Assembly: GCA_964609695.1 (NCBI GenBank)
Contig: CAZSSP010000005.1
Coordinates: 71,824 to 135,823 of the forward strand
DNA from: JAGNHS01 sp964609695
GTDB lineage: Bacteria > Bdellovibrionota > UBA2428
Direction of reading: 5' to 3'
Length of the DNA: 64,000 nucleotides
The notes under the pieces were generated by a model. It was not told where the DNA came from, searched no databases, and saw only the letters and a program-made list of their open reading frames with translations. This document shows positions 27,988 through 36,742 of the stretch, one piece after another (within the stretch, counting starts at the first letter, position 1; each line of letters opens with the position of its first letter). The position numbers and the translations under genes are program-made.

Positions 27988-28680
27988 ATGCATTCTATGG
28001 AATTATCAGCACTTTCTATTGCCGCAGGCACAGGCCCCGTTGTTAAACTTGTTCTATTAATTTTAATAGGCAGTTCAGTTTTATCCTGGACAATTATTTT
28101 TGCAAAATGGAGCACCTTCCGGCAAGCCACTCAACAAACCAATAATTTTATGGATTTGTTTTGGACTGGGAAATCACTCGATAATATTTTTTCAGAAACT
28201 AAAAACCTTACGGCTAGTCACGTATCTAATGCTTTCCGTTCGGCTTACCAAGAATTTCAAAAGCTTTCGGCTAAAAGTAAAGAAAATCCTGAGACCAGCA
28301 ACCAAGTTATCAATCAAGGAATAGAAAACGTTCAGCGAGCACTAAAGAGGGCTTCCGCAAAAGAAATTCTTCGACTCGAAAAACTTCTTCCTTATTTAGC
28401 CACTATCGCTTCTGTAGCGCCTTTTATTGGTCTTTTTGGAACCGTATGGGGAATCATGGACAGTTTCCGCGCTCTAGGCGCGGGAGGCCCCGCCACTCTT
28501 CAACGTGTTGCCCCTGGTATTTCCGAAGCCCTTATTGCGACCGCGGTTGGACTTGCCGCCGCGATTCCCGCTGTTATTTTTTACAATCAATTCATCAGTC
28601 GCTTGAGAATTTATAGAAATGATCTCGATGGATTTAATGCTGATTTCACAAACATTTTAAAAAGAAGTTACATAGGTTAA
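27988..28680 (+). CDS. tolQ: Tol-Pal system inner-membrane protein TolQ
   Basis: Proton-channel subunit that, with TolR, energises TolA during outer-membrane constriction. Seen: three TM helices (VVKLVLLILIGSSVLSWTII at the N-terminus; IASVAPFIGLFGTVWGIMDSF and EALIATAVGLAAAIPAVIFY later) with the conserved motifs of the MotA/TolQ/ExbB family. ATG 27988 places the first helix at the family position; a TTG at 27949 adds 13 unsupported residues. First gene of tolQRAB. Confidence 0.93.
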   Translation: MHSMELSALSIAAGTGPVVKLVLLILIGSSVLSWTIIFAKWSTFRQATQQTNNFMDLFWTGKSLDNIFSETKNLTASHVSNAFRSAYQEFQKLSAKSKENPETSNQVINQGIENVQRALKRASAKEILRLEKLLPYLATIASVAPFIGLFGTVWGIMDSFRALGAGGPATLQRVAPGISEALIATAVGLAAAIPAVIFYNQFISRLRIYRNDLDGFNADFTNILKRSYIG

Positions 28681-28683
28681 TCG

Positions 28684-29118
28684 ATGGCATTTAATGTTTC
28701 AGGTGGAGATGACGACTTAGACCAAGGGCCCATGCCAATGGCCGAAATCAACATCATACCGCTAGTAGACGTCATGCTTGTGATGCTCATCATCACCATG
28801 ATCACTAGCCCATTTCTGGAGGTTGGTGTCGACGTCAACCTCCCCGTGGCCGAAGGTAAAAATTTAAGAAGCGAACAGTTTCAAGAAGAAACCATTACTA
28901 TTTTTGTTTCTAAAGATCGCAATATCAAAATAGGGTCTACACCTGTTAGAAAAGTTGACCTCGACACTAAACTAAAAAGTGTTTTTAAAAACCGACAAAG
29001 CAAAGAAGTTTTCGTCAAAGCCGATCGCGAAGTTCCTTACGGTTTTGTAGCTGAAATCATGACTCAAGTTCAAGCTGCCGGAATTCAACGCGTGGGATTG
29101 GTCACGCAACCAGAGTAG
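28684..29118 (+). CDS. tolR: Tol-Pal system protein TolR (ExbD/TolR)
   Basis: Single TM helix with the conserved Asp in NIIPLVDVMLVMLIITMI, then a periplasmic ExbD-like domain ending VQAAGIQRVGLVT. 144 aa, standard length. Starts 3 nt after the tolQ stop. Confidence 0.94.
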   Translation: MAFNVSGGDDDLDQGPMPMAEINIIPLVDVMLVMLIITMITSPFLEVGVDVNLPVAEGKNLRSEQFQEETITIFVSKDRNIKIGSTPVRKVDLDTKLKSVFKNRQSKEVFVKADREVPYGFVAEIMTQVQAAGIQRVGLVTQPE

Positions 29119-29120
29119 AG

Positions 29121-29996
29121 ATGGATGATCCTCGCTTCATTACGCACTTAGAAGAGTCCTCTAGGGAAAAAACAGCGCCGGTTGTTGATGCTGCAAAAAT
29201 CTTACAAGTCAGAGTACTCCCCAATTATTTCAAAGAAGGTTTTCGCCTTTCCATCATTATTCATCTAAGTCTTTTAATGTTTGCTATATTAGGAAGCGCT
29301 ATTCGTTCACTAGTATTTAGCCCTGAAGATTTAAAAAAATTAACTGAACAAGAAATGAAAACAGCCATTCGAGTGGATGTTCTTGATTTACCCAATCAAA
29401 AACTCAGTGAATTGCAAGACGTTGACCTCAGCAAAGAGGCAGCCCCAACTCAAGACATACCAGAAGCTGAAGACGATAAAGATAAAATGGTTCTAGAAAA
29501 GAAAGAGGAAGAAAAAAAATCAGAAGTTGCCAATAAAGTCTCTGCTAAAAAAAGACTGGAACAACTTAGAGACGAGCTGCGTGCTGATGCCAAAAGAAAA
29601 GCCCTCATGGATAAACTTAAAAAAGAACAAGCAGGCGCCCTCAAAAACAAGCGCCAAGCTTTGGCTGGAAATAAACTTTCCGAAGGATATTCCTTAACAG
29701 GAGACGTGGCCCGGGATGGTGATGTCCATGCAGGTAAAGTTAAAAACCATCTCTATCGTTATTGGAAAGTTCCTGGATGGATGATGTCATCAAAACAATT
29801 TCACACTGAAATAGTTGTTAAACTCGGTCCCAATGGTGAGGTTTTGTCGCAGAGTCTTCGTAAAAGTAGTGGCAATTCTGAATATGATCAATACGCAATG
29901 GAAGCAATCCAGGCAGCCGATCCTTTTCCAGCTCCGCCTGAATCGCTTAGAAGAATTTATCTTGAGGAGGGTATGTTATGTGCGTTTCCAGAATAA
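29121..29996 (+). CDS. tolA: TolA/TonB-like energy-transducing protein
   Basis: One TM helix (LSIIIHLSLLMFAILGSAI, about residues 40-60), a long Lys/Glu coiled-coil stretch (about 110-190) and a C-terminal TolA/TonB domain (HLYRYWKVPGWM, VVKLGPNGEVLSQSLRKSSG, QAADPFPAPPESL). It would span the periplasm to Pal/TolB at the outer membrane. Position between tolR and tolB supports TolA over TonB. It ends inside tolB (19 nt overlap). Confidence 0.9.
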   Translation: MDDPRFITHLEESSREKTAPVVDAAKILQVRVLPNYFKEGFRLSIIIHLSLLMFAILGSAIRSLVFSPEDLKKLTEQEMKTAIRVDVLDLPNQKLSELQDVDLSKEAAPTQDIPEAEDDKDKMVLEKKEEEKKSEVANKVSAKKRLEQLRDELRADAKRKALMDKLKKEQAGALKNKRQALAGNKLSEGYSLTGDVARDGDVHAGKVKNHLYRYWKVPGWMMSSKQFHTEIVVKLGPNGEVLSQSLRKSSGNSEYDQYAMEAIQAADPFPAPPESLRRIYLEEGMLCAFPE

Positions 29997-31450
29997 TAAA
30001 TAAAAATCTTGTCTGTTTTCTTTTTTTTGCTTTTAGCGTTTCAATTTTAAGAGCCCAAGAAGTCTCAAGCGACAGCTCACCTGCTCCTGCATCTACAACG
30101 GCGCCCACACCTAACTCAAACGCTGCACCAGTCACCAATAACGCTGGAGTAGGTTCCGACACTAGCGCAGCAACTGCAGCTTCAAACTCTTCAGCCCCTC
30201 GAATATACATTCCAGTGGGTCAACCCAATCTTAAGAAAATACTTTTAGCTATTGAACCCACAGTGGGCCCCGCAAAAGAAGCTACAGCTTTTTATCAAAC
30301 TCTTTTTAACGACATGGAATTTACAGATCTCTTTGCCATGGTTCCCGAAAAAGAACTCCAAAAAAGTGGTGGATTAACTTTAGGCTCCTTTAACTTCAAT
30401 GCTTACAGAGCCCAAGGTGTCGAATTCCTCATAAAAAGTGCTCTTAGAATTAATGGGAAAAAAAATCTCGAAGCAGAACTTCGTCTTTACGATGTGTCCA
30501 GAGGTATTCAGATTTTAGGTAGAATTTACCCCTTTGTTTCCGTCTCTTCGGAACCTGCACGAGAATTGGCCCATTTCACAGGAAACGACATCATGAAAAC
30601 GCTCACAGGAGAAGATGGAATTTTCAGAACTCGAATCATAATGAGCTGCGGTAGCAAACGAAAAGAAATTTTCATCATGGATTTTGATGGCAACAACATC
30701 AAACAATTAACGAATGATGGTAACTTTGCACTATCACCTTCGTGGGGCCCCGATGGTCGAAAAATTGTTTTCACATCTTACCGCCCCCCCGTCAAAGGTG
30801 CCATGCTCAATCCAAACCTGTATTTGTATGACTTAGTCAAAAGTACCCGAAGCGTACTCACTGCAGCTCGAGGTATTAACTCGGGTGCTGATTTTCACCC
30901 TAACGGAGATAAAATTGCATACACCTTTTCACAAAATGGAAAACCTGAAATTTATATCCTCGATTTAAATACAAACGTAAGAAAACCTTTCACAAAAACA
31001 CAATTTTTCAGCGTTGAACCCGATTGGTCTCCCGATGGAACAAAATTAGCTTATTCGAGTAGCCTCACAGGTCGCCCACATATTTACGTGGCCAATGCCG
31101 ATGCTTCGGGAATCCCGGTCCAACTCACTAAAGTTGGGGTTTACAACAGTTCTCCACGATGGAATCCCAAAGGCACACGCATCGCCTTTTCTGGCCAAGA
31201 AAACATGGCCAATAATTTCAATATTTTTCTAATCGATCCCAATGGCTCAAATCTAGTGAGACTTACGGATGGTTTAAAATCGAGTGAGAACCCTAGCTTT
31301 AGTCCTGATGGACGCCATATTGTTTTTTCGAGCAATAGAGATGGAAACTATCGATTATACGTGATGACTGAGCAGGGAACGAATATCCGCCCCCTATCGC
31401 CTCAAAAATTAGGGGATTGTAAACAGCCCGCATGGTCGCCGCGATTGTAA
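29978..31450 (+). CDS. tolB: Tol-Pal system periplasmic protein TolB
   Basis: Periplasmic propeller binding Pal. Seen: signal peptide (LVCFLFFAFSVSILRA), a low-complexity Ala/Ser/Thr spacer of about 45 residues not typical of TolB, the N-terminal alpha/beta domain, and five or six PD40 propeller repeats (SPSWGPDGRKIVFTSYR, EPDWSPDGTKLAYSSSL, NPSFSPDGRHIVFSSNR). GAGGAGGG sits 7 nt before the ATG, strong for this window. pal does not follow directly; xseB does. Confidence 0.94.
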   Translation: MCVSRIINKNLVCFLFFAFSVSILRAQEVSSDSSPAPASTTAPTPNSNAAPVTNNAGVGSDTSAATAASNSSAPRIYIPVGQPNLKKILLAIEPTVGPAKEATAFYQTLFNDMEFTDLFAMVPEKELQKSGGLTLGSFNFNAYRAQGVEFLIKSALRINGKKNLEAELRLYDVSRGIQILGRIYPFVSVSSEPARELAHFTGNDIMKTLTGEDGIFRTRIIMSCGSKRKEIFIMDFDGNNIKQLTNDGNFALSPSWGPDGRKIVFTSYRPPVKGAMLNPNLYLYDLVKSTRSVLTAARGINSGADFHPNGDKIAYTFSQNGKPEIYILDLNTNVRKPFTKTQFFSVEPDWSPDGTKLAYSSSLTGRPHIYVANADASGIPVQLTKVGVYNSSPRWNPKGTRIAFSGQENMANNFNIFLIDPNGSNLVRLTDGLKSSENPSFSPDGRHIVFSSNRDGNYRLYVMTEQGTNIRPLSPQKLGDCKQPAWSPRL

Positions 31451-31489
31451 GACTAGCCCAGTTCTTACAAATAAGATAAGGTCAGCCCC

Positions 31490-31705
31490 ATGATCGATGC
31501 GGATCTAAAAAAACTTGAACAATTGGCCAAAGAACTTGAAGGCACTGATTTACCACTCGAAGAAAGTTTGAAAAAATTTAACGAAGGGGTGGAATTAGTT
31601 CGAAAGTGTTCAAAATCTATGAACGAAGCTGAACTAAAAATTAAAGAAATTCTCGAAAAAGACAATGGAGCTTTTAGCGAAAAGGCGCTTGATGACTCCA
31701 AGTGA
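31490..31705 (+). CDS. xseB: Exodeoxyribonuclease VII small subunit
   Basis: 71 residues, all helical, with the XseB pattern LEQLAKELEGTDLPLEESL, FNEGVELVRKC and AELKIKEI. It binds XseA to form ExoVII; xseA is not in the window. It overlaps ispA by 14 nt, an xseB-ispA pairing common in bacteria. Confidence 0.92.
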   Translation: MIDADLKKLEQLAKELEGTDLPLEESLKKFNEGVELVRKCSKSMNEAELKIKEILEKDNGAFSEKALDDSK

Positions 31706-32519
31706 TTTCTTTTTTGCACAGCAGACCATAGAAAGTCGCGCGCAAGATATTCTAAAAAAACTTAATTGGCACAAGGAACTCTACGATCACGCCCTTTATG
31801 CTTTGAGAGGCGGCAAAGCCGTGCGCCCCACGCTTATGTTTTGGATTGCAAAACAATGGGGACACAAATCTCCCTCTGAAAATTTAATTTTAGCGGCTCT
31901 CGGTCTTGAAATGATTCATGCCTATTCGCTGATTCACGACGACCTTCCCTGTATGGATAATGACGATTTTAGAAGAAATCGTCCCACTCTCCATCGGCTC
32001 ATGGGAGAAGCACCTGCGCTTTTATTAGGAGACTCGTTATTAACAGGAGCCTTTGAAATTCTCTCCCAATGCACACTTGAAGCCCCCGACACCCTTTCCC
32101 TAATAAAGGAATTAAGCTTTGCTTCAGGAGCCGCCCAATTAGTGGCCGGTCAACTAGACGATCTCAAATTTGAAAAAAATCTAAACACAAGTTTAGAAAC
32201 ATTCCACGATATCCATCGCCGAAAAACTGGAGCTCTTTTTGGTGCTGTTTGCACAATGAGCTATTTCGCTATTAAACCCTCGCACGTCGACAAATCACAA
32301 TTAGACGAACTCAAAAATTGGGGCGTCGATTTAGGAATTATCTTTCAATACATTGATGACTTGCTCGACAACGGAACGCTCCTCCAAAAATTAGGACGTG
32401 ATGAACTCCTAAACAAATGCCATCAACTCTCAGAAAGCCTCATCCAAAGATCCTCCCAATTTTGGAATTCCAAAGAATGCCAAAATCTCCTTGAATATTT
32501 TCTCAAAAGACAGTTGTGA
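31692..32519 (+). CDS. ispA: Polyprenyl (farnesyl-type) diphosphate synthase
   Basis: Condenses isopentenyl diphosphate with allylic primers for isoprenoids (undecaprenol, quinones). Seen: GGKAVRPTL, first Asp-rich motif IHDDLPCMDNDDFRRNRPT, RRKTGALF, and second Asp motif FQYIDDLLD. 275 aa, short-chain type. ATG 31692 is used; an upstream ATG at 31665 lies deeper in xseB and adds unmatched residues. Confidence 0.92.
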   Translation: MTPSDFFFAQQTIESRAQDILKKLNWHKELYDHALYALRGGKAVRPTLMFWIAKQWGHKSPSENLILAALGLEMIHAYSLIHDDLPCMDNDDFRRNRPTLHRLMGEAPALLLGDSLLTGAFEILSQCTLEAPDTLSLIKELSFASGAAQLVAGQLDDLKFEKNLNTSLETFHDIHRRKTGALFGAVCTMSYFAIKPSHVDKSQLDELKNWGVDLGIIFQYIDDLLDNGTLLQKLGRDELLNKCHQLSESLIQRSSQFWNSKECQNLLEYFLKRQL

Positions 32520-33304
32520 AGAAAAATAAAATTCGAGCCGACGAGGCCCTTGTATTACAAAAACTTGTTGAAAATCGTAGCAAAGCCCAAGCCCTCATCA
32601 TGCAAGGTAAAGTTTTTAAATGGGACGAAAGACAAAATAAAAATGTTAAAGTTGAAAAGGCGGGTCAAGCCGTCCAAATTGAGGACAAATTTGAAATAGA
32701 AAATCCCTTTCCCCTAGATGTAGGTCGAGGGGCTTTAAAATTAAGAGCCGCTTTTAATTTTTGGCCTGAACTTAAAACTCATACGGAAAAGGCTCTGGCT
32801 CTCGATATTGGAGCGAGCACTGGAGGATTCACTCAAGTTCTACTAGAAAACGGTGCTCAAAAAGTTGTCGCTCTCGACGTTGGACGCAACCAATTGCACG
32901 AACGCCTCAAGAGCGATCCTCGGGTCCTCAATCTTGAAAAAACTCATATCCTTGAAGTTCAAGAAAGCCTCTGGACTGATCATCAAATACAAATTCCATT
33001 CGATATTATCGTGAGCGATCTTTCATTTATCTCACTGAAAAATATCATACCCAAAGCTTTTCCATGGCTCAAAAAGGGTGGACGCTGGCTTTTACTGGTC
33101 AAACCGCAATTCGAACTCGATGCTAAAAAAGTTCCCAAGGGTGTTGTTAAGAAAGATGAAGATCGCATTTTAGCCCTCAATAAAATTCTTAATGTAGTTC
33201 AGGAACAAAGCGAGATTCTTGATTATGAGCATCAAGAATGCCCAATTGCTGGGGGCGAAGGCAATCGTGAATTTTTACTGATCTTAAGAAAAAAGTCATT
33301 TTAA
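32516..33304 (+). CDS. tlyA: TlyA-family RNA 2'-O-methyltransferase/haemolysin-like protein
   Basis: N-terminal S4 RNA-binding domain (RADEALVLQKLVENRSKAQA) and a FtsJ-like SAM domain (ALDIGASTGGFTQVLLENGA, VVALDVGRNQL, DIIVSDLSFISL, LLLVKPQFE). The family methylates rRNA ribose. GTG start overlapping the ispA stop (GTGA) shows coupled translation. Confidence 0.92.
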   Translation: MKKNKIRADEALVLQKLVENRSKAQALIMQGKVFKWDERQNKNVKVEKAGQAVQIEDKFEIENPFPLDVGRGALKLRAAFNFWPELKTHTEKALALDIGASTGGFTQVLLENGAQKVVALDVGRNQLHERLKSDPRVLNLEKTHILEVQESLWTDHQIQIPFDIIVSDLSFISLKNIIPKAFPWLKKGGRWLLLVKPQFELDAKKVPKGVVKKDEDRILALNKILNVVQEQSEILDYEHQECPIAGGEGNREFLLILRKKSF

Positions 33305-33337
33305 CTTAAGATCAAGCCCGGCTATAATCTAGGCTTC

Positions 33338-34303
33338 ATGTCGTTTAAAAAAATTGTATTCATCTTCTTTAGCGGGCTTCTTATAAGTTCTTGTGCGAGT
33401 AAAAAAACTATTCACTCTGAAAATGAAACTCCCACACCACAAAATTCAAGCGAGACAGAACTCATAGCACCCCACATTGAGAGCGAAGATATTCCTACAA
33501 CTAACTTACCCAAAGCTATTCATTATGGAGTCTTAATACGTGCCGTTGGTCTCGATGCCTTTGCTGCTCTTGGTTTTTTACAAGAAATGGAAAAACGAGG
33601 CCACAAAATTGATTTTATAGCTGGAACAGGATTTGGATGCTGGATAGCCAAAAACTGGGGAGCTCAGAATCGGGGAAATTTTACCGAATGGCAATCTTTT
33701 AAATTTTCTGATTGGAAATCTCTAGAATCCTCACTTTTAGATAAAGTAACCCCTCATCATGCTGTCAAAAGATTTGAAGCTTACTTATCTAAAATTTCTT
33801 CTACTCAACGAAAAAACCAAGACAGTATCGGATGGGCTTGCCCCCTATTTCTTCTACAAAACAATCAATATTCATTCGTGAGCGGCCGAGAAATGCCTTT
33901 CACCGAAAACCTCATGAAAGAGTTAGAATTGGACATTCTAGGCTTTGGCCCCTTCGCTCAAAACCCTGACTTCAAATCGGGATCAAAATACGATTATCCC
34001 ATCAATCAATGGGTAGAAAAATTAGATAAACTTTGGACCAACGAAAGGGGCGATGAGCGCGCCTGGATTATTTTGGACACTTCTTTTTTAGTATTAGAAT
34101 GGAGTCGAGTCAGTAATTCACATGACATTGGATTAAGCAGCAACAATCTGCGCTGGGCTCGAACAGCCGTCACTAAACTTAACAATCCCGAAGCTTCTCA
34201 AATAAAAAACTTTGACTTAAGAAGAAATTATTTATTACAAGGTAGAAATTCAGCTAAAATATTCTTTGACCATCCTCGTTACCAACAATTTTTTGCCTGG
34301 TAA
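33338..34303 (+). CDS. Patatin-like lipoprotein lacking the catalytic serine
   Basis: 321 residues. Lipoprotein signal ending LLISSC at the N-terminus. From about residue 65 it follows the opening of a patatin fold: a strand then GLDAFAALGFLQEMEKRGHK, then IDFIAGTGFGCWIAKNWG. In patatins this site is G-x-S-x-G with the Ser nucleophile; here it reads GTGFG, and the Gly-rich oxyanion loop is reduced to RAVG. Hence a likely inactive, membrane-anchored pseudo-lipase. The rest has no motif I recognise. Plausible but not certain family assignment. Confidence 0.7.
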   Translation: MSFKKIVFIFFSGLLISSCASKKTIHSENETPTPQNSSETELIAPHIESEDIPTTNLPKAIHYGVLIRAVGLDAFAALGFLQEMEKRGHKIDFIAGTGFGCWIAKNWGAQNRGNFTEWQSFKFSDWKSLESSLLDKVTPHHAVKRFEAYLSKISSTQRKNQDSIGWACPLFLLQNNQYSFVSGREMPFTENLMKELELDILGFGPFAQNPDFKSGSKYDYPINQWVEKLDKLWTNERGDERAWIILDTSFLVLEWSRVSNSHDIGLSSNNLRWARTAVTKLNNPEASQIKNFDLRRNYLLQGRNSAKIFFDHPRYQQFFAW

Positions 34304-34346
34304 GTAGCTTCTCCAAATGCAATAGCCGATCTACAATAAGGGTTAT

Positions 34347-34817
34347 ATGAAAGATCATCTTAAAAAATGCTTTTTGTTTAGAAATTGGAACGATAATGAA
34401 CTCACTCAGTTAGCCAAGACATGCTTTGAACTCGAGCTCAGTATTGGTCAAACTTTATTTTTAGAAGATGACATTTCTGATTCATTGTTTGTAGTTAAAA
34501 GTGGAAGTATTAATATTGAAAAAACCACTGGAGAGAAAGACCAAATGATTGCTTGCATTGATGCGGGTTCTTACTTTGGAGAGCTAGGAATTCTTGCCGA
34601 CCAACCAGGACACGACAAGCGTTCTGCTTCTGCCACTGCTAAAGAAAACACATCCGTGATTAAAATTCCTTATGCAGGTCTCTTAACTTTTATAAAATCC
34701 AACCCAATTTATGGAGCGGCTTTTTACAAAAATATTGCCGTCGCTCTATCTTTGAGAATTCAAAAAACTTCTCAAGACTTAGCCAGCCTTAAAGCCTTAA
34801 GACTCAGAAGTTTATAG
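34347..34817 (+). CDS. Cyclic-nucleotide-binding-domain protein
   Basis: 156 residues, essentially one cNMP-binding beta-roll (GQTLFLEDDISDSLFVVKSGSI, then the phosphate-binding cassette FGELGILADQPG ... RSASATA) with a short helical tail and no DNA-binding domain. A regulatory or sensor stand-alone subunit is inferred. It sits 2 nt before the Sua5 gene, so the two are co-transcribed. Confidence 0.85.
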   Translation: MKDHLKKCFLFRNWNDNELTQLAKTCFELELSIGQTLFLEDDISDSLFVVKSGSINIEKTTGEKDQMIACIDAGSYFGELGILADQPGHDKRSASATAKENTSVIKIPYAGLLTFIKSNPIYGAAFYKNIAVALSLRIQKTSQDLASLKALRLRSL

Positions 34818-34819
34818 AC

Positions 34820-35827
34820 GTGACTCTACTACTCGATCTCGAACATCCTGAGCAGATCGATAGAGTCATAAAATGCTTTAAGATGGATGAACCCGTGGCT
34901 CTTCCTACTGAAACTGTTTATGGATTAGCCGCGCCATTGAACAATGAAAAAGCCATCGCTAAAGTTTATAAACTCAAGGCTCGCCCCTACTTCAATCCTT
35001 TAATTGTGCATGTCTTAGACTGGGAACAGGCCATGAGGTATCTCGACAATCCGCCTCTCATAGCTCAAAAACTTGCTGAAAAATTTTGGCCTGGACCTCT
35101 AACTCTTTTGCTCAAAAAAAACTCTCGAGTTCCAGATTTATGCACCAATGCTTCACCTTGGGTGGCTGTTCGCGCACCTAAGCACCCTCATTTCAGAACT
35201 ATTTTGCACAGATTAAACTCGCCACTTGTGGCTCCAAGCGCAAATCGTTACACGCAAGTTTCAACTGTCACCGCTCAAGACGTCATAGAAGAATTAGGAC
35301 CCTTTGGACTTGAGGCCGTAGTTGAAGGAGGTCGCTCAGAGCTTGGAATGGAAAGCACCATCGTGCAGGTTCTTAACGATAATGAATTACAACTCTTAAG
35401 ACCTGGAGCCCTCAGTCTTGAATCGATAAAAAGATTTTTAGGTGAAGGAATTAAAATTTATTCAGCTAAGAAATCTGAAGAAAACCTAAGCCCAGGCCAA
35501 GCTGCCAAACACTATTCTCCAAAAATTCCCACTTTCTTCATTGAGACTCAAAATGATCTTATGGATATAGCTCATCTCGATTTTTCAAAAAGCACTCTAC
35601 TGAGAGTTTTCAAAAAAGACGCGCCTTGGATTGATGCTAAAAATTTTGGCAAAGAATTTATTTTAAGCCCAGAAAACTCTGATCTTATGGCGGCCACCCG
35701 ACTTTATCGATGCTTGAGAGACCTTGAATCATCAAACACCAGCAACATCATTGCCATTAAAAGCTCCGATGATGGTCTAGGATTGGCCATCAACGACAGA
35801 TTAAGAAGAGCGGCGGGACGAGGATAA
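34820..35827 (+). CDS. ywlC: L-threonylcarbamoyladenylate synthase (Sua5/YwlC type)
   Basis: Makes threonylcarbamoyl-AMP for t6A-37 of tRNA. Seen: PTETVYGLAAPL, KLKARPYFNPL, FWPGPLTLLL, VAVRAPKHP, SPLVAPSANR, GMESTIVQV, then the Sua5 linker SPGQAAKHYSP and a C-terminal Sua5 domain. GTG start. 335 aa, the two-domain form rather than short TsaC. Its last 27 nt overlap the 3' end of the opposing ppx/gppA gene. Confidence 0.93.
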   Translation: MTLLLDLEHPEQIDRVIKCFKMDEPVALPTETVYGLAAPLNNEKAIAKVYKLKARPYFNPLIVHVLDWEQAMRYLDNPPLIAQKLAEKFWPGPLTLLLKKNSRVPDLCTNASPWVAVRAPKHPHFRTILHRLNSPLVAPSANRYTQVSTVTAQDVIEELGPFGLEAVVEGGRSELGMESTIVQVLNDNELQLLRPGALSLESIKRFLGEGIKIYSAKKSEENLSPGQAAKHYSPKIPTFFIETQNDLMDIAHLDFSKSTLLRVFKKDAPWIDAKNFGKEFILSPENSDLMAATRLYRCLRDLESSNTSNIIAIKSSDDGLGLAINDRLRRAAGRG

Positions 35828-36721
35828 TACCCCGTGACGGAGTCCTAGCCCTGTTACATAAAATTCTTTCATTCCAAAAAGTTTCAAACATTCTTCAACG
35901 ACAAGGATTCCTGCTGGCAAAATATCAGCTCGTCCTTTTTCAACTTTATAACGACGAATGCGCTGATTTAAACTTAATGCTCTGAGGGATTTACAAAAAA
36001 TTTCCATATCTCTAAGCGAAGTATGATAGGTGGATTCTCCAGACTCTTTGGCCCCCGAAGATCTCGCCGCTTGCATGAGCGTTCCGCCTATGACAACCGC
36101 AACTTTTCTCTTTCCAATTTTCTTCACTAACTTTTCTACACCTAATTTAGTGAGTTGCCTCTTCAGTTGATTTCTCTTTTTTTCCCAAATCAAATCACTA
36201 ATCACACCTGAGGGAAGATTTAATCCTTCAAAAGCACGAACAGCCCCTAATGGAAATGAGTGAAAAATTTCTTTTGGAGATAAAACGCCGATTTCAGTTG
36301 AAGCTCCGCCCAAATCTAAAAACACTGCATCCTTTAAATTTAATTTATCAAACTTTAGAACTTGAGCGGCTCCCATAAAACTCAAAAGAGCTTCTTCATG
36401 ACCTTTTAAAACACGAAGTTTGACTCCAAAAATATCTTTGACCATTTGAAGCACTCGATCTTGATTAGTGGCTACACGAACAGCTTCGGTTGCAACAACC
36501 ACCACCTTTTTAACTTTCAAGGAGCTCATTTTGGCTTGAAAAGCCCTGAAAGCCTTTTGGGTTTTTTCCAGACTTTCCTCACTCAAATAGCCATTTCGGT
36601 CTAGTCCTCGCCCCAATCGAGTCACGAAGGAAAGGTTTAGGGCCGGGACTACGACGCCGCGTTGTATTTTTGCAACAAGAACTTTTACTGAGTTACTTCC
36701 GATATCGACGACAGCAAACAT
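35801..36721 (-). CDS. Ppx/GppA-family phosphatase
   Basis: Exopolyphosphatase or pppGpp hydrolase of the ASKHA fold. Seen: VVDIGSNSVKVLVA at the N-terminus, VVATEAVRVATN, the DLGGASTEIG phosphate loop, and GLGLRHGVL at the C-terminus. 306 aa, the short form with only the catalytic domains. Ppx and GppA cannot be separated from sequence alone. Its ATG is 18 nt from the divergent glmU ATG. Confidence 0.88.
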   Translation of the reverse strand: MFAVVDIGSNSVKVLVAKIQRGVVVPALNLSFVTRLGRGLDRNGYLSEESLEKTQKAFRAFQAKMSSLKVKKVVVVATEAVRVATNQDRVLQMVKDIFGVKLRVLKGHEEALLSFMGAAQVLKFDKLNLKDAVFLDLGGASTEIGVLSPKEIFHSFPLGAVRAFEGLNLPSGVISDLIWEKKRNQLKRQLTKLGVEKLVKKIGKRKVAVVIGGTLMQAARSSGAKESGESTYHTSLRDMEIFCKSLRALSLNQRIRRYKVEKGRADILPAGILVVEECLKLFGMKEFYVTGLGLRHGVLSSSRRSS

Positions 36722-36742
36722 AGGGCCTAACTTATCCCTATG
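36719..36742. promoter_or_regulatory. Inverted repeat spanning divergent ppx/gppA and glmU starts
   Basis: CATAGGG (36719-36725) and CCCTATG (36736-36742) form a 7-bp palindrome with a 10-nt centre; each arm contains one of the two divergent start codons. The 18-nt gap is too short for two separate ordinary promoters and leaders. The repeat might bind a regulator or be a by-product of symmetry. Confidence 0.45.

Noticed and set aside
29450..29650. Minus-strand Ser/Leu-rich frame opposite tolA
   Set aside because: Antisense of the Lys/Glu coiled coil of TolA; no ribosome binding site or motif.
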